From: Clostridia bacterium | GTDB lineage: Bacteria > Bacillota > Clostridia > Oscillospirales > CAG-272 | Reading direction: 5' to 3' | DNA length: 38,556 nucleotides | NCBI GenBank assembly: GCA_017456625.1 | Contig: JAFTJB010000009.1 | Location: forward strand, 1-38,556 | Notes under the pieces: generated by a model | Told to the model about the DNA's origin: nothing | Databases searched by the model: none | Seen by the model: only the letters and a program-made list of their open reading frames with translations | Part shown: one piece after another, positions 26,512 through 35,033 of the stretch | Layout: each line of letters opens with the position of its first letter | Position numbering within the stretch: the stretch's first letter is position 1 | Made by a program: the position numbers and the translations under genes

Positions 26512-27951
26512 ATGACGTATGATATCGCTGTCGTAGGTGCAGGTGTTGTCGGCGGAATGATCGCACGCACGCTTTCGGCTTACAAGCTGAACATCTGTAT
26601 CCTGGAAAAAAAGCATGATGTCGCAATGGGCGCAAGCTGCGCCAACTCTGCCATTGTCCACGCGGGATTTGACGCGAAGGAAGGCAGTCTCAAAGCCAAG
26701 CTCAACGTAAAGGGCTCGGAAATGATGGCAGAGGTCTGCCGCGAGCTCGGTGTCAAGTATCAGAACAACGGCTCTCTCGTCATCGGATTTAACGATGATG
26801 ACCGTGCAACCGTTGAGGCGCTCTACACCCGCGGTGTTGCCAACGGTGTCAAAAACCTCAAGGTGGTTGACTACGAGGAGCTCCACAAGATTGAGCCCAA
26901 CGTCTCCAAGAACGCGACCTGCGCGCTCTGGGCTCCCACGGGTAGCATCGTTTGCCCCTATGAATTGACCATCGCCTCCATCGGTAACGCAATGGACAAC
27001 GGCGCCGCTCTTATGCTCGACTTTGAGGTCGCTGACATCAAGGACGAGAACGGCAATTACGTCATCACCGCGGCAAACGGCGAGACCGTGACCGCAAAAT
27101 ACATCATCAATGCCGCAGGCATCTACTCCGACGCGATCGCGCGTATGATCGGTGACGACAGCTTTACCGTTCATCCCCGCCGCGGCGAGTACGTCCTGCT
27201 CGACAAGGAGTGCGGCAACCTCGTTCGCCACACCATCTTCCGTACCCCCAGCAAGATGGGTAAGGGTATCCTCGTCTCCCCCACCGTCGACGGCAACCTC
27301 CTCACGGGTCCCACGTCGGTAGATATGGAGGACAAGGAGGACAAGTCCACCACCGCAGAGGGTCTCGGACGCGTCATGAAGGAAGCGATCGAGAACGTGG
27401 ACGGTGTCATGTTCAACAAGACCATCACCTCCTTCTGTGGACTTCGCGCATGCGGAAGCACGGGTGACTTCATCATCAATATGCCCACCGATCGCTTTGT
27501 CAACGTAGCAGGCATCGAGTCTCCCGGACTCTCCTCCGCTCCCGCGATCGCAGAGTACGTTACCGACCTGCTTGCAGGTGCCGGCATGACGCTCGAGAAG
27601 GATCCCTCCTTCAATCCCATTCGTCCCGCCGCTCACGCATTCCGCGAGGCAAGCATGGAGGAGAAGAACGAGATCATTAAAAAGGATCCCTCCTACGGCC
27701 GTATCATCTGCCGCTGCGAGACGGTCAGCGAGGGCGAGATCCTCGCGGCGATCCGTACCAATCCGAAGCCCCGCGATCTTGACGGTGTCAAGAGACGTAC
27801 CCGCTCACAGATGGGTCGTTGCCAGGGTGGCTTCTGCTCTCCCTACATCGTAGAGCTCTTGGCACAGGAAATGAACGTCCCCTACGAGGCTGTGACCAAG
27901 TTCGGCGGCAATTCCTATGTCAATATCGGAAAGACCAAGGAGGTAAAGTAA
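26512..27951 (+). CDS. GlpA-like FAD-dependent glycerol-3-phosphate dehydrogenase with [2Fe-2S] domain
   Basis: The 479 residues start with a dinucleotide fold (YDIAVVGAGVVGGM) and the DAO-type FAD domain found in glycerol-3-phosphate dehydrogenases. The last 80 residues form a BFD-like iron-sulfur domain with C400-x-C402 and C437-x4-C442. That combination is typical of the anaerobic GlpA subunit. The reaction would be glycerol-3-phosphate to dihydroxyacetone phosphate. ATG 26512 has AAAGGA upstream; an earlier Met at 26452 would sit at the transcript start. It overlaps nothing and is followed after 1 bp by the second flavoprotein gene. Symbol not given because related 2-hydroxyacid oxidases share the fold. 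Confidence 0.85.
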   Translation: MTYDIAVVGAGVVGGMIARTLSAYKLNICILEKKHDVAMGASCANSAIVHAGFDAKEGSLKAKLNVKGSEMMAEVCRELGVKYQNNGSLVIGFNDDDRATVEALYTRGVANGVKNLKVVDYEELHKIEPNVSKNATCALWAPTGSIVCPYELTIASIGNAMDNGAALMLDFEVADIKDENGNYVITAANGETVTAKYIINAAGIYSDAIARMIGDDSFTVHPRRGEYVLLDKECGNLVRHTIFRTPSKMGKGILVSPTVDGNLLTGPTSVDMEDKEDKSTTAEGLGRVMKEAIENVDGVMFNKTITSFCGLRACGSTGDFIINMPTDRFVNVAGIESPGLSSAPAIAEYVTDLLAGAGMTLEKDPSFNPIRPAAHAFREASMEEKNEIIKKDPSYGRIICRCETVSEGEILAAIRTNPKPRDLDGVKRRTRSQMGRCQGGFCSPYIVELLAQEMNVPYEAVTKFGGNSYVNIGKTKEVK

Positions 27952-27952
27952 G

Positions 27953-29194
27953 ATGAAACAGATCGATCTCGTCATCATCGGCGGCGGCCCCGCAGGCATG
28001 AGCGCCGCAGTTGCAGCTTTTGACAGCGGCATTACCAATCTCCTCATCCTCGAGCGTGACGCGCACCTCGGCGGTATTCTTCAGCAGTGCATTCACAACG
28101 GCTTCGGTCTCCATCGCTTCGGTGAGGAGCTGACCGGTCCCGAGTACGCATGGAAGTACGAAAAGCTCGTACATGAGAAGAATATTCCCTTCATGCTCAA
28201 CACCATGGTGCTTGATATCACTCCCGACAAGGTCATTACCGCGACCAACGTTGAGGAGGGCATCTTCCAAATTCAGGCAAAGGCAGTTATTCTCGCAATG
28301 GGATGCCGCGAGCGCGCAAAGGGTGCACTCAACATTGCAGGTACCCGTCCCGCAGGTATTTACAGCGCAGGCACCGCGCAGAAGTACGTCAACCTCAAGG
28401 GCTATATGCCCGGTAAGAACGTCGTCATCCTCGGTTCGGGTGACATCGGACTGATCATGGCTCGCCGTATGACCCTCGAGGGCGCAAAGGTCCACGCAGT
28501 CTGCGAGCTGATGCCCTACTCCGGCGGTCTCGCAAGAAACATCGAGCAGTGTCTCAACGACTTCGGTATTCCGCTTCGCCTCAGCCACACCGTCGTCGAG
28601 GTTCACGGACGCGAGCGCGTTGAGGGCGTTACCATTGCAAAGGTCGATGAGAACCGCCGCCCCATTGCGGAAACACGCGAGTTCATCCCTTGCGACACCC
28701 TGCTTCTCTCCGTCGGTCTGCTCCCCGAGAACGAGCTCTCCAAGACCGCGACCGTTCCACTTGACAGAATTACGGGCGGCGCTGTCGTTGACCAGGATCG
28801 CCAGACCGAGATCCCCGGTATCTTTGCTTGCGGCAACGTATTGCACGTTCACGACCTCGTCGACTTCGTTTCCGAGGAAGCGGAGATCGCAGGTAAGAGC
28901 GCGGCGGCTTACATCAACGCAGAGGAATTCGACAGCGTCGACGTAGCTCTCCACACCGACGGCAAGATCCGCTACACCGTTCCCCAGCGCATCACCCAGA
29001 AGAAGAACGTGACCGTATTCTTCCGTGTCGCAGACGTCTACCGCAAGGTGACCATCAAGGTCAAGGACGGCGACAAGATCGTCTTCTCCAAAAAGAAGGC
29101 AAAGGTCGCTCCCGGCGAGATGGAGAGCATCACGCTCAAGCCCGAGGCGTTTGAGGGTGCTAAGGAACTCAACTTTGAATTGGAGGTACAGTAA
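27953..29194 (+). CDS. GlpB-like FAD/NAD(P)-dependent oxidoreductase
   Basis: The 413 residues belong to the pyridine-nucleotide-disulfide oxidoreductase fold: GGGPAG at 10-15 for FAD, AVILAMGCRERAKG, a second dinucleotide site GSGDIGLIMARR near residue 160, and IPGIFACGNVLHVHDLVDFVSEEA closing the FAD site. No redox CxxC pair is seen in the active-site position. The GGAGGT site overlaps the end of the preceding gene, with 1 bp between stop and start. In this three-gene arrangement, widespread in Firmicutes, it probably takes electrons from the GlpA-like partner. The last 80 residues (KKNVTVFFRVADVYRKVTIKVKDG) form an extra beta-rich domain. Confidence 0.85.
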   Translation: MKQIDLVIIGGGPAGMSAAVAAFDSGITNLLILERDAHLGGILQQCIHNGFGLHRFGEELTGPEYAWKYEKLVHEKNIPFMLNTMVLDITPDKVITATNVEEGIFQIQAKAVILAMGCRERAKGALNIAGTRPAGIYSAGTAQKYVNLKGYMPGKNVVILGSGDIGLIMARRMTLEGAKVHAVCELMPYSGGLARNIEQCLNDFGIPLRLSHTVVEVHGRERVEGVTIAKVDENRRPIAETREFIPCDTLLLSVGLLPENELSKTATVPLDRITGGAVVDQDRQTEIPGIFACGNVLHVHDLVDFVSEEAEIAGKSAAAYINAEEFDSVDVALHTDGKIRYTVPQRITQKKNVTVFFRVADVYRKVTIKVKDGDKIVFSKKKAKVAPGEMESITLKPEAFEGAKELNFELEVQ

Positions 29195-29195
29195 T

Positions 29196-29549
29196 ATGAC
29201 GACCAGAGATATGACCTGTATCGTATGCCCCATGGGCTGTCAGCTCCACGTTGAGCTTGAGGACGGAAAGGTAATGACCGTTACGGGCAACACCTGCCCC
29301 CGCGGCAAGCAGTACGCGATCGACGAGTGCACGCACCCCATGCGTACCATCACCTCCACCGCACGCACGGAAAACGGTGAGGTCGTTCCCGTCAAGACCA
29401 ACCGCACCGTTCCGAAGGAATTGATGTTTGACTGCATGAAGGAGATCAACAAGGCTGTAGTCAAGCTTCCCGCCAAGATCGGTGACGTCGTTGTCGAGAA
29501 CATCCTCGGCACGGGCTCCGACGTTGTGGTAACCGCAAACATGGACTAA
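29196..29549 (+). CDS. DUF1667 protein, probable iron-sulfur subunit
   Basis: The 117 residues have C8-x2-C11-x3-C15 and C34 in NTCPRG, the cysteine pattern of DUF1667, which resembles the [4Fe-4S] N-terminus of molybdopterin oxidoreductases without the rest. The start at 29196 follows the previous stop by 1 bp, with GGAGGT upstream. It is third in the operon with the GlpA-like and GlpB-like genes, as is usual for this family. A role in passing electrons from the dehydrogenase onward is likely (inference). Confidence 0.88.
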   Translation: MTTRDMTCIVCPMGCQLHVELEDGKVMTVTGNTCPRGKQYAIDECTHPMRTITSTARTENGEVVPVKTNRTVPKELMFDCMKEINKAVVKLPAKIGDVVVENILGTGSDVVVTANMD

Positions 29550-29557
29550 AACCAAAA

Positions 29558-29589
29558 GCACCGAGATCGGTTGATCTCGGTGCCTTTTT
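29558..29589 (+). terminator. Terminator of the glp-like operon
   Basis: An 11-bp stem (29558-29568 with 29573-29583) with a GGTT loop is followed by CTTTTT. Confidence 0.9.
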
Positions 29590-29600
29590 GCGGCAAGGAA

Positions 29601-29629
29601 TTGACAATTGCTTGCAATTATTGTACAAT
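29601..29629 (+). promoter_or_regulatory. Promoter of the Nudix gene
   Basis: TTGACA (29601-29606), 17 bp and TACAAT (29624-29629) start just after the upstream terminator. Confidence 0.85.
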
Positions 29630-29657
29630 ATAGCAAACGCAAAGCGAGGTAGATACC

Positions 29658-30125
29658 ATGAAAATGACAACGCTCTGCTATCCCGAGCGGGACGGCAAAT
29701 ATCTGATGCTCCACAGAGTCAAAAAGAAGAATGACGTCAACCACGACAAGAGGATCGGTGTTGGCGGACATTTTGAGGACGGCGAGAGCCCCGAGGATTG
29801 CATGCTCCGCGAGGTTTTGGAGGAAACGGGACTCACGGTCACACAATTTCAATACCGCGGCATCGTCACCTTCGTCTCCGACCGCGACCCCTGCGAGTAT
29901 ATGCACCTGTTCACCTGCTCGGATTGGACGGGTGACTTGCGTGAGTGCGACGAGGGCAACCTCGAATGGATCGACAAAAAGCAGCTTCTTGACCTGCCAC
30001 TTTGGGAGGGCGACCGCATCTTTTTGCGTCTGCTCGATGAGAACGTCCCCTTCTTCTCGCTCAAGCTGATCTACCAAGGCGACCGACTCACCCGCGCTGT
30101 GCTGAACGGAGCGGAAATCCACTGA
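29658..30125 (+). CDS. Nudix hydrolase (8-oxo-dGTPase-like)
   Basis: The 155 residues contain a complete Nudix box from G37 to L59: G-x5-E43-x7-R51-E52-V-x-E55-E56-x-G58-L59. It is preceded by the GVGGHFEDGE turn seen in MutT-type enzymes. A plausible role is to hydrolyse oxidised or non-canonical nucleoside triphosphates; substrate choice cannot be read from the sequence. CGAGGT lies upstream of the ATG. The gene is its own unit with promoter and downstream hairpin. Confidence 0.9.
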   Translation: MKMTTLCYPERDGKYLMLHRVKKKNDVNHDKRIGVGGHFEDGESPEDCMLREVLEETGLTVTQFQYRGIVTFVSDRDPCEYMHLFTCSDWTGDLRECDEGNLEWIDKKQLLDLPLWEGDRIFLRLLDENVPFFSLKLIYQGDRLTRAVLNGAEIH

Positions 30126-30147
30126 AAAGAAGCATCCGCAAAAACAG

Positions 30148-30176
30148 CCCGCCCCACGGCAATACCGTGGGGCGGG
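30148..30176. terminator. Terminator hairpin between converging genes
   Basis: A perfect 12-bp GC-rich stem (30148-30159 with 30165-30176) with a 5-nt loop is flanked by A's on the left and TTCTTA on the right. It can serve the Nudix gene and the leftward lipoprotein gene. Confidence 0.7.
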
Positions 30177-30204
30177 TTCTTATATGGTTATATGTTCAAT
30201 AGAA

Positions 30205-31782
30205 TCAGCTGAAGCAGTAGTAGACCTTTTCGCCCTCGGTGTTATAGCCCGAAACGATGAGGCAATTCTCACCCGTGGTAACGGTGTTGTCAAGCAGCTG
30301 ACCGGAGGTCGCAAAGCTTGCACCCGTCTCGTTGTAGTAGGTATAGGTGATCGCGAGCGGATTGGTCGCGTCAACTATGATGAAGTATTTATCCATCGGT
30401 ATTACGGTCTTGGTCTGGGGCTCACCCTCTGCGGGCTTTGCGATCAACTTGCTTGCCGCACCGTTCGCAAAGAGATAGGTCTCGCCGTCCTTCGTAAGAA
30501 GCACGCAGGATTCGTAGTAACGGAGAACGGTCATCTCTTCTCTCTCGTAGTCATAGATCTTCTTGAGATCGTAATCGTAGAGCTTGCCGTCTGCAACGAT
30601 GTAATTCTCGTAGAAGTTATCCGCACCGGTAACGTCACCGATCTCAACGCCGTCCTTGTCATACATCGTGTAATGATCAAGCGCATTCTTAACAACGTAA
30701 CGGTTGGGAGCAACCGCGTAGGGGAGATCGTAGCCTGCAGCCTTGCCGAATACGTTCAGCGTAGCCTCGATCTGTCCGTCCTCATCGATGGAGTAGATCT
30801 TTGCAGCCATCTCGGAGGTATTGATTCTTTCGTTTTCGATTTCGTATGCCATGACGATATTCTCAATATCCTCATTGTACTCGTTCTCCTCGCCGGGAGT
30901 TCTTCTGAGGTTCAGCGCATCGCCATCCAAAACGGCATAGGTAAGCTCGAGCGTCTCGGTCTCGTTGTCCTCAACGTTGTAGATCAAAGAGACAAGCAGC
31001 CTCTTTTCGTTGTTGGTATCAATAAAGGTATAGTCGGGCGAATCCTCGGGCTGTGCAACGACGTACTGAACCAGCACGTTACCGTCCGAGAGGATCACGA
31101 AGGTCACGTCGGAATAATTGGGAGCCTCATATACGTTGACGAGCTTGAGATTCTTATCATAAATGACGACGCGATTGTTCGCAGAATCGGTGTCATAGTA
31201 GTAGTCCTCGTTGTAGCAGTCAACGTTGGGGATATTGGTGACAGAAGCGTAATCAAACGCCTTTGCGATCGTACCGTTGTCCGCAACGCGGTAGCATACG
31301 TTGTCAAAGTAGATCAGGTCTGCGTCAAACGTGGGCGTAGTATCGTAAGCCGCGGTCGCAATGACCTCGCCCTTCGCATTGTAAAGAACGGTCTTGTAGA
31401 CGTATTTCTCCTCGACCAGCTCCTCGGTCACGACCCAGAATACTGCGGGAACGTTATCATAAGAATAGCCGTCGATATCGTCGATCGCCAGGGTAGCGGT
31501 CTCGGCAATTTGCAGGACCTGTGTCGCGGTCTCAACATTGTAGATCACGGTGCTGTCGCCCTTCGTGAAGGCGAGGATGTCATCTGCCACGAATTCAGCA
31601 TCCCAGCCCGTGTAGGTTGCAAGCGCGTCCGCCTTGGTATACGCCACGATTTCACTCTCGTAAACGAACTTCTCCATGTCGTACACGTCCGCAAATGCGT
31701 TCTCTCCGTCTCCGCAGGAAGCAAAAAGCATCGCAGTACAAAGGATTAAGGAAAGAAAAGTAATCCATTTTGTTTTTTTCAT
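30205..31782 (-). CDS. Lipoprotein of unknown function
   Basis: MKKTKWITFLSLILCTAMLFASC is a lipoprotein signal with lipobox FASC (C23). ATG 31782 has AAAGGA 8 bases upstream; an ATG three codons earlier overlaps that site. The remaining 500 residues are acidic, rich in Tyr, Asp and Val, and consist of many short beta-strand repeats of the form xVYDxxGxxV (VIYDKNLKLVNVY, YTMYDKDGVEIGDV, LYDYDLKKIYDYE). This suggests a beta-propeller-like fold. No catalytic motif is seen. The gene is monocistronic, with its own promoter, and is divergent from the TIM-barrel genes. Confidence 0.75.
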   Translation of the reverse strand: MKKTKWITFLSLILCTAMLFASCGDGENAFADVYDMEKFVYESEIVAYTKADALATYTGWDAEFVADDILAFTKGDSTVIYNVETATQVLQIAETATLAIDDIDGYSYDNVPAVFWVVTEELVEEKYVYKTVLYNAKGEVIATAAYDTTPTFDADLIYFDNVCYRVADNGTIAKAFDYASVTNIPNVDCYNEDYYYDTDSANNRVVIYDKNLKLVNVYEAPNYSDVTFVILSDGNVLVQYVVAQPEDSPDYTFIDTNNEKRLLVSLIYNVEDNETETLELTYAVLDGDALNLRRTPGEENEYNEDIENIVMAYEIENERINTSEMAAKIYSIDEDGQIEATLNVFGKAAGYDLPYAVAPNRYVVKNALDHYTMYDKDGVEIGDVTGADNFYENYIVADGKLYDYDLKKIYDYEREEMTVLRYYESCVLLTKDGETYLFANGAASKLIAKPAEGEPQTKTVIPMDKYFIIVDATNPLAITYTYYNETGASFATSGQLLDNTVTTGENCLIVSGYNTEGEKVYYCFS

Positions 31783-31851
31783 AACGTGCATCCTTTCCGT
31801 GACGTTAAAATTGCCAGGCTGTCAGATTTGCATGGCGGTTGTCACAGTATT

Positions 31852-31880
31852 ATCATATCACAAACATAAAAATTTGTCAA
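31852..31880 (-). promoter_or_regulatory. Promoter of the 30205-31782 lipoprotein gene
   Basis: TTGACA (31880-31875), 17 bp and TATGAT (31857-31852) face left; the mRNA leader is about 65 nt. Confidence 0.75.
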
Positions 31881-31899
31881 TAAAAAAAGAGTAAATTTG

Positions 31900-31928
31900 T
31901 TGACTTTCTCCATTTTCCGTGCTATACT
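31900..31928 (+). promoter_or_regulatory. Promoter of the TIM-barrel gene pair
   Basis: TTGACT (31900-31905), 17 bp and TATACT (31923-31928) face right, back to back with the lipoprotein promoter. The -35 boxes are 20 bp apart, so shared regulation is possible. Confidence 0.75.
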
Positions 31929-31993
31929 GATGACAATGAAGTAGATTTTGACATCTGTTCAATTCACATTACCCAACCAAGGAGGCACGCACT

Positions 31994-32836
31994 ATGAAGC
32001 TCGGTTCCGCAAGCCTTTTCCGCCGCCGCGCGGGAGATGAACACTATAAAAAGCTCAAGCTCTACGGCTTTGACTACGTTGATTACGCCATCAGCGGCGC
32101 GCTCGACGGCAAGACCGAGGAGGAATACAGACAGATGATCCTGCGCGAAAAGCAGCTTGCCGATGAAGCGGGCATCGTGATCTGGCAGGTACACGGCCCT
32201 TGGATCTACCCGCCCCGCGACGATACGCCCGAGCACCGTGCAGAGCGCATGTCGGATATGCAGCGCAGCATTCGCCTCACGGGTATGATCGGCTGTAAAT
32301 ATTGGGTCATCCATCCCATCATGCCCTTCGGTGCGCACGCAGAGCCCGACACGGAGGAATTCTGGAGACTCAACGAGGAATTTTGGCGCGCGCTCCTGCC
32401 CACCGCGAAGGAAAACAATGTCATCATCTGCCTTGAGAATATGCCTATGAAGTACCTCTCCATCTCTCCACCCGACAAGACACTTGAGATGGTGCGCAAG
32501 ATCAACGACGACAACTTCAAGTTCTGCCTTGACACGGGTCACGCGATCCTGCGCGGTTGGTCCCCCGCTGATGCGGTACGTTTGGCGGGCGATGATCTCA
32601 AGTGTCTGCACGTCCACGACAACGACCTCTCGGGCGACCACCACAATCCTCCCTTCTACGGCGATACAGACTGGAAGGAATTCTGCAAGGCGCTCGACGA
32701 GATCGGCTTTGACGGCGTGTTCTCACTCGAGCTCGGTCCTCCCTACCACCTCCCCAACCGCGCCTACGATCTCCTCATTCAGAGCATCTGTGTGAGTCTC
32801 GAGGAGCTTCTCGGGCAAAAAGTATTGAGATTTTAA
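31994..32836 (+). CDS. Xylose-isomerase-like TIM-barrel protein (sugar phosphate isomerase/epimerase), copy 1
   Basis: The 280 residues fit the AP-endonuclease-2/xylose isomerase-like barrel. Likely metal or substrate ligands appear in order: H in WQVHGPW, H in WVIHPIMPFG, E in CLENMP, D and H in CLDTGHA, H in CLHVHDN, and E in FSLELG. Such proteins isomerise or epimerise sugars, cyclitols or ketoacids (family knowledge); no substrate can be assigned. AAGGAGG precedes the start. It is followed 18 bp later by a close paralogue, and both are read from the promoter at 31900-31928. Confidence 0.82.
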   Translation: MKLGSASLFRRRAGDEHYKKLKLYGFDYVDYAISGALDGKTEEEYRQMILREKQLADEAGIVIWQVHGPWIYPPRDDTPEHRAERMSDMQRSIRLTGMIGCKYWVIHPIMPFGAHAEPDTEEFWRLNEEFWRALLPTAKENNVIICLENMPMKYLSISPPDKTLEMVRKINDDNFKFCLDTGHAILRGWSPADAVRLAGDDLKCLHVHDNDLSGDHHNPPFYGDTDWKEFCKALDEIGFDGVFSLELGPPYHLPNRAYDLLIQSICVSLEELLGQKVLRF

Positions 32837-32854
32837 ACGAAAGAGAGAATAAAA

Positions 32855-33703
32855 ATGAAGCTTGGCGTTACAGTTGATAATTTTAATTGCTTTGGCAAGG
32901 ACCGTTTTAAGAAAATGAAGGAATACGGCTTTGACTACGGCAACTATGTCATTATGGATCTTCCCGAGGGTATGACCGAGGAGAAATTTGAAGCGCAGAT
33001 TATGGAGGACAAGAGACTTGCCGACGAGGCGGGCGTGAAAATATTCCAAGTCCACGGTCCTTGGAGATATCCTCCCCGTGACGAGACCGTTGAAAACCGC
33101 GCAGAGCGCCTTGAGACCATGAAGCGCAGCATCCGTCTGACGGGTAAAATGGGCGTAAAATATTGGGTCATTCATCCTATCATGCCCTTCGGCGCGCAGT
33201 GCGATCCCTACCCCGATACCTTCTGGCAGATGAACCTGGATTTCTTCCGCGCGCTGCTCCCAACCGCAAAGGAGGCGGGCGTGGTCATCTGCTATGAGAA
33301 TATGCCCATGAAGAACCTCAAGATCTCGCCCCCCGCAGAGACCCTGCGCTTCATTCGCGAGATCAACGACGAGAACTTCAAGTTCTGCCTTGATACGGGT
33401 CACGCAAACGTCTTTAACATCTCCTCGGGAGAGGCGGTACGCATGGCGGGCGACGATCTCAAGTGTCTGCACATCCACGATAACCGCAAGGCGCTCGATC
33501 TGCACCTCTTCCCCACCATGGGAACCTTGGATTGGAAGGACTTCTGCCAGGCACTCGTGGATATCAACTATCAGGGCGTATTCATGATGGAGGTCGGAAA
33601 GCTGACCAAGGGCTCAGCGAAGACCACCGATCTTGAGTTCAAGCTCCTCCGCAGCACCATCGACGACATCACCGCAGATTTTCCCACGCTTCTTCGCGAA
33701 TAA
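32855..33703 (+). CDS. Xylose-isomerase-like TIM-barrel protein, copy 2
   Basis: The 282 residues align end to end with the preceding protein: FQVHGPWRYPPRDET, RSIRLTG, KYWVIHPIMPFGA, ENMPMK, FKFCLDTGHA and AGDDLKCLHIHDN. The metal and substrate ligands are kept. The loop after HDN differs (RKALDLHLFPTMGTLDW against DLSGDHHNPPFYGDTDW), which may change the substrate. GAAAGAGAG lies before the ATG. It is last in a two-gene operon. The two may act on related substrates or form a heteromer; that is inference. Confidence 0.82.
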   Translation: MKLGVTVDNFNCFGKDRFKKMKEYGFDYGNYVIMDLPEGMTEEKFEAQIMEDKRLADEAGVKIFQVHGPWRYPPRDETVENRAERLETMKRSIRLTGKMGVKYWVIHPIMPFGAQCDPYPDTFWQMNLDFFRALLPTAKEAGVVICYENMPMKNLKISPPAETLRFIREINDENFKFCLDTGHANVFNISSGEAVRMAGDDLKCLHIHDNRKALDLHLFPTMGTLDWKDFCQALVDINYQGVFMMEVGKLTKGSAKTTDLEFKLLRSTIDDITADFPTLLRE

Positions 33704-33718
33704 GAATAAAAAAACACA

Positions 33719-33747
33719 AAAAACGCTCGCATAATGCGGGCGTTTTT
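33719..33747 (+). terminator. Terminator of the TIM-barrel pair
   Basis: A 13-bp stem with one G-T pair (33719-33731 with 33735-33747) and a T-run on its right arm. Confidence 0.8.
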
Positions 33748-33772
33748 ATCATGTATTTTTTTGAATAAGTGC

Positions 33773-33801
33773 TTGACATCAGGCAATTTTTGGAGTATAA
33801 T
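33773..33801 (+). promoter_or_regulatory. Consensus promoter of the permease gene
   Basis: TTGACA (33773-33778), 17 bp and TATAAT (33796-33801) face right, about 40 bp before the GTG start. Confidence 0.88.
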
Positions 33802-33841
33802 ATCGATCGTTGCGTGATTTTTTGAAAAGGAGGAGAAAGTC

Positions 33842-34996
33842 GTGATCTATCAAAAGCAGATACGCCGCCACACGGGACATCACCGCCTCGCGGAAGCATT
33901 GCTCGCGTTCATTCGCAAAAACGTCGTTTTGTGCGTTGCCATCGTGCTCGCTGTTGCGACCTCCTGCATCGTCCCACCCGATGCGCAATACGCATCCTAT
34001 TTTGATTGGAAGACGCTGACCTGCCTCTTCTGCACGCTCGCAGTCGTCTGCGCACTCAAAAACATCAAATTCTTCACCATTCTCGCACGTAAGATCGTGG
34101 ATTGCACGGGCAACCTCCGCGTCTCGGTCCTTGCCCTTGTTTACATCACCTTTCTCGGCTCCATGCTCATCAGCAACGACATGGCGCTGCTCACCTTCCT
34201 CCCCCTCGGATTTTTTGTTCTGACCTCCACGGGCAAGGAAAAATATATGGCGTTCGTCTTTATCATGCAGAACATCGCCGCCAACCTCGGCGGTATGCTC
34301 ACGCCCTTTGGAAATCCCCAAAATCTCTACCTGTACAGCAAATACAACATTCCTACGGGCGAATTCATGGGCATTATGCTCCTCCCTTTCCTCGCTTCCA
34401 TCGCGCTCATTACGATCTGCTGTCTCTTCCTGCCGCGCGACCGCCTCTCCATTGCCGAGGCGTGCCCCCACAAGCTCCCCTTCAAGCGTACCGCGATCTA
34501 CCTTATGCTGTTCGCGCTCGCGATCATCGTGGTATTCCGTTTCATTCCTTATTGGATCGGGCTGATCGTCATTCCCATCGCGCTTTTCTTCCTCGATAAG
34601 CAGGCACTTAAGCAGGTCGATTACGGACTGCTCCTCACCTTCTTCTGCTTCTTCATTTTCGCGGGAAATATGGCGCGCATCCCCGCTGTCAGCCAGCTCT
34701 TCTCGGCATTGCTCGAAAAGAACACGCTCCTCTTCAGCATCCTTTCCTGCCAGGTCATCAGCAACGTCCCCTCCGCGATCCTGCTCTCGCAGTTCACGAT
34801 GGACTATCCCGCCCTGCTCATCGGTGTCAACATTGGCGGAACGGGTACGCTCATCGCCTCTCTCGCGAGCCTGATCACCTTCCGCGAATACACCGCGCAC
34901 AATCCCGGTCGCGCAGGACATTATCTCTTTCAATTCACGCTTTACAACGTCGGCTTTGTCGTGGTTCTGACCGTGCTCTCCCTGCTGGTGCTGTAA
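33842..34996 (+). CDS. SLC13/ArsB-type anion permease
   Basis: The GTG start at 33842 is preceded by AAGGAGG. The 384 residues contain about ten membrane segments in two similar halves. The first half has SMLISNDMALLTFLPL followed by MQNIAANLGGMLTPFGNPQNLYLYSK, and the second has SCQVISNVPSAILLSQF followed by VNIGGTGTLIASLASL. These paired N-D/N-V and GGT/G-P motifs match the ion transporter superfamily that includes ArsB, CitM and SLC13 carriers. Likely substrates are dicarboxylates, citrate or oxyanions. The length is somewhat short for SLC13. It lies next to the TIM-barrel pair but has its own promoter. Confidence 0.82.
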   Translation: MIYQKQIRRHTGHHRLAEALLAFIRKNVVLCVAIVLAVATSCIVPPDAQYASYFDWKTLTCLFCTLAVVCALKNIKFFTILARKIVDCTGNLRVSVLALVYITFLGSMLISNDMALLTFLPLGFFVLTSTGKEKYMAFVFIMQNIAANLGGMLTPFGNPQNLYLYSKYNIPTGEFMGIMLLPFLASIALITICCLFLPRDRLSIAEACPHKLPFKRTAIYLMLFALAIIVVFRFIPYWIGLIVIPIALFFLDKQALKQVDYGLLLTFFCFFIFAGNMARIPAVSQLFSALLEKNTLLFSILSCQVISNVPSAILLSQFTMDYPALLIGVNIGGTGTLIASLASLITFREYTAHNPGRAGHYLFQFTLYNVGFVVVLTVLSLLVL

Positions 34997-35000
34997 ACTA

Positions 35001-35032
35001 AAAAACCGTTGCACATACGTGCAACGGTTTTT
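35001..35032. terminator. Bidirectional terminator
   Basis: A perfect 14-bp stem (35001-35014 with 35019-35032) with an ATAC loop and A/T outer arms lies between the converging permease and XRE genes. Confidence 0.88.
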
Positions 35033-35033
35033 G

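Noticed and set aside
26398..27636. - strand frame of 412 codons opposite the glpA-like gene
   Set aside because: It is a shadow; the + strand has complete FAD and [2Fe-2S] motifs.
30184..31749. + strand frame of 521 codons opposite the lipoprotein
   Set aside because: The - strand has a proper lipoprotein signal, ribosome site and promoter; the + frame has none.
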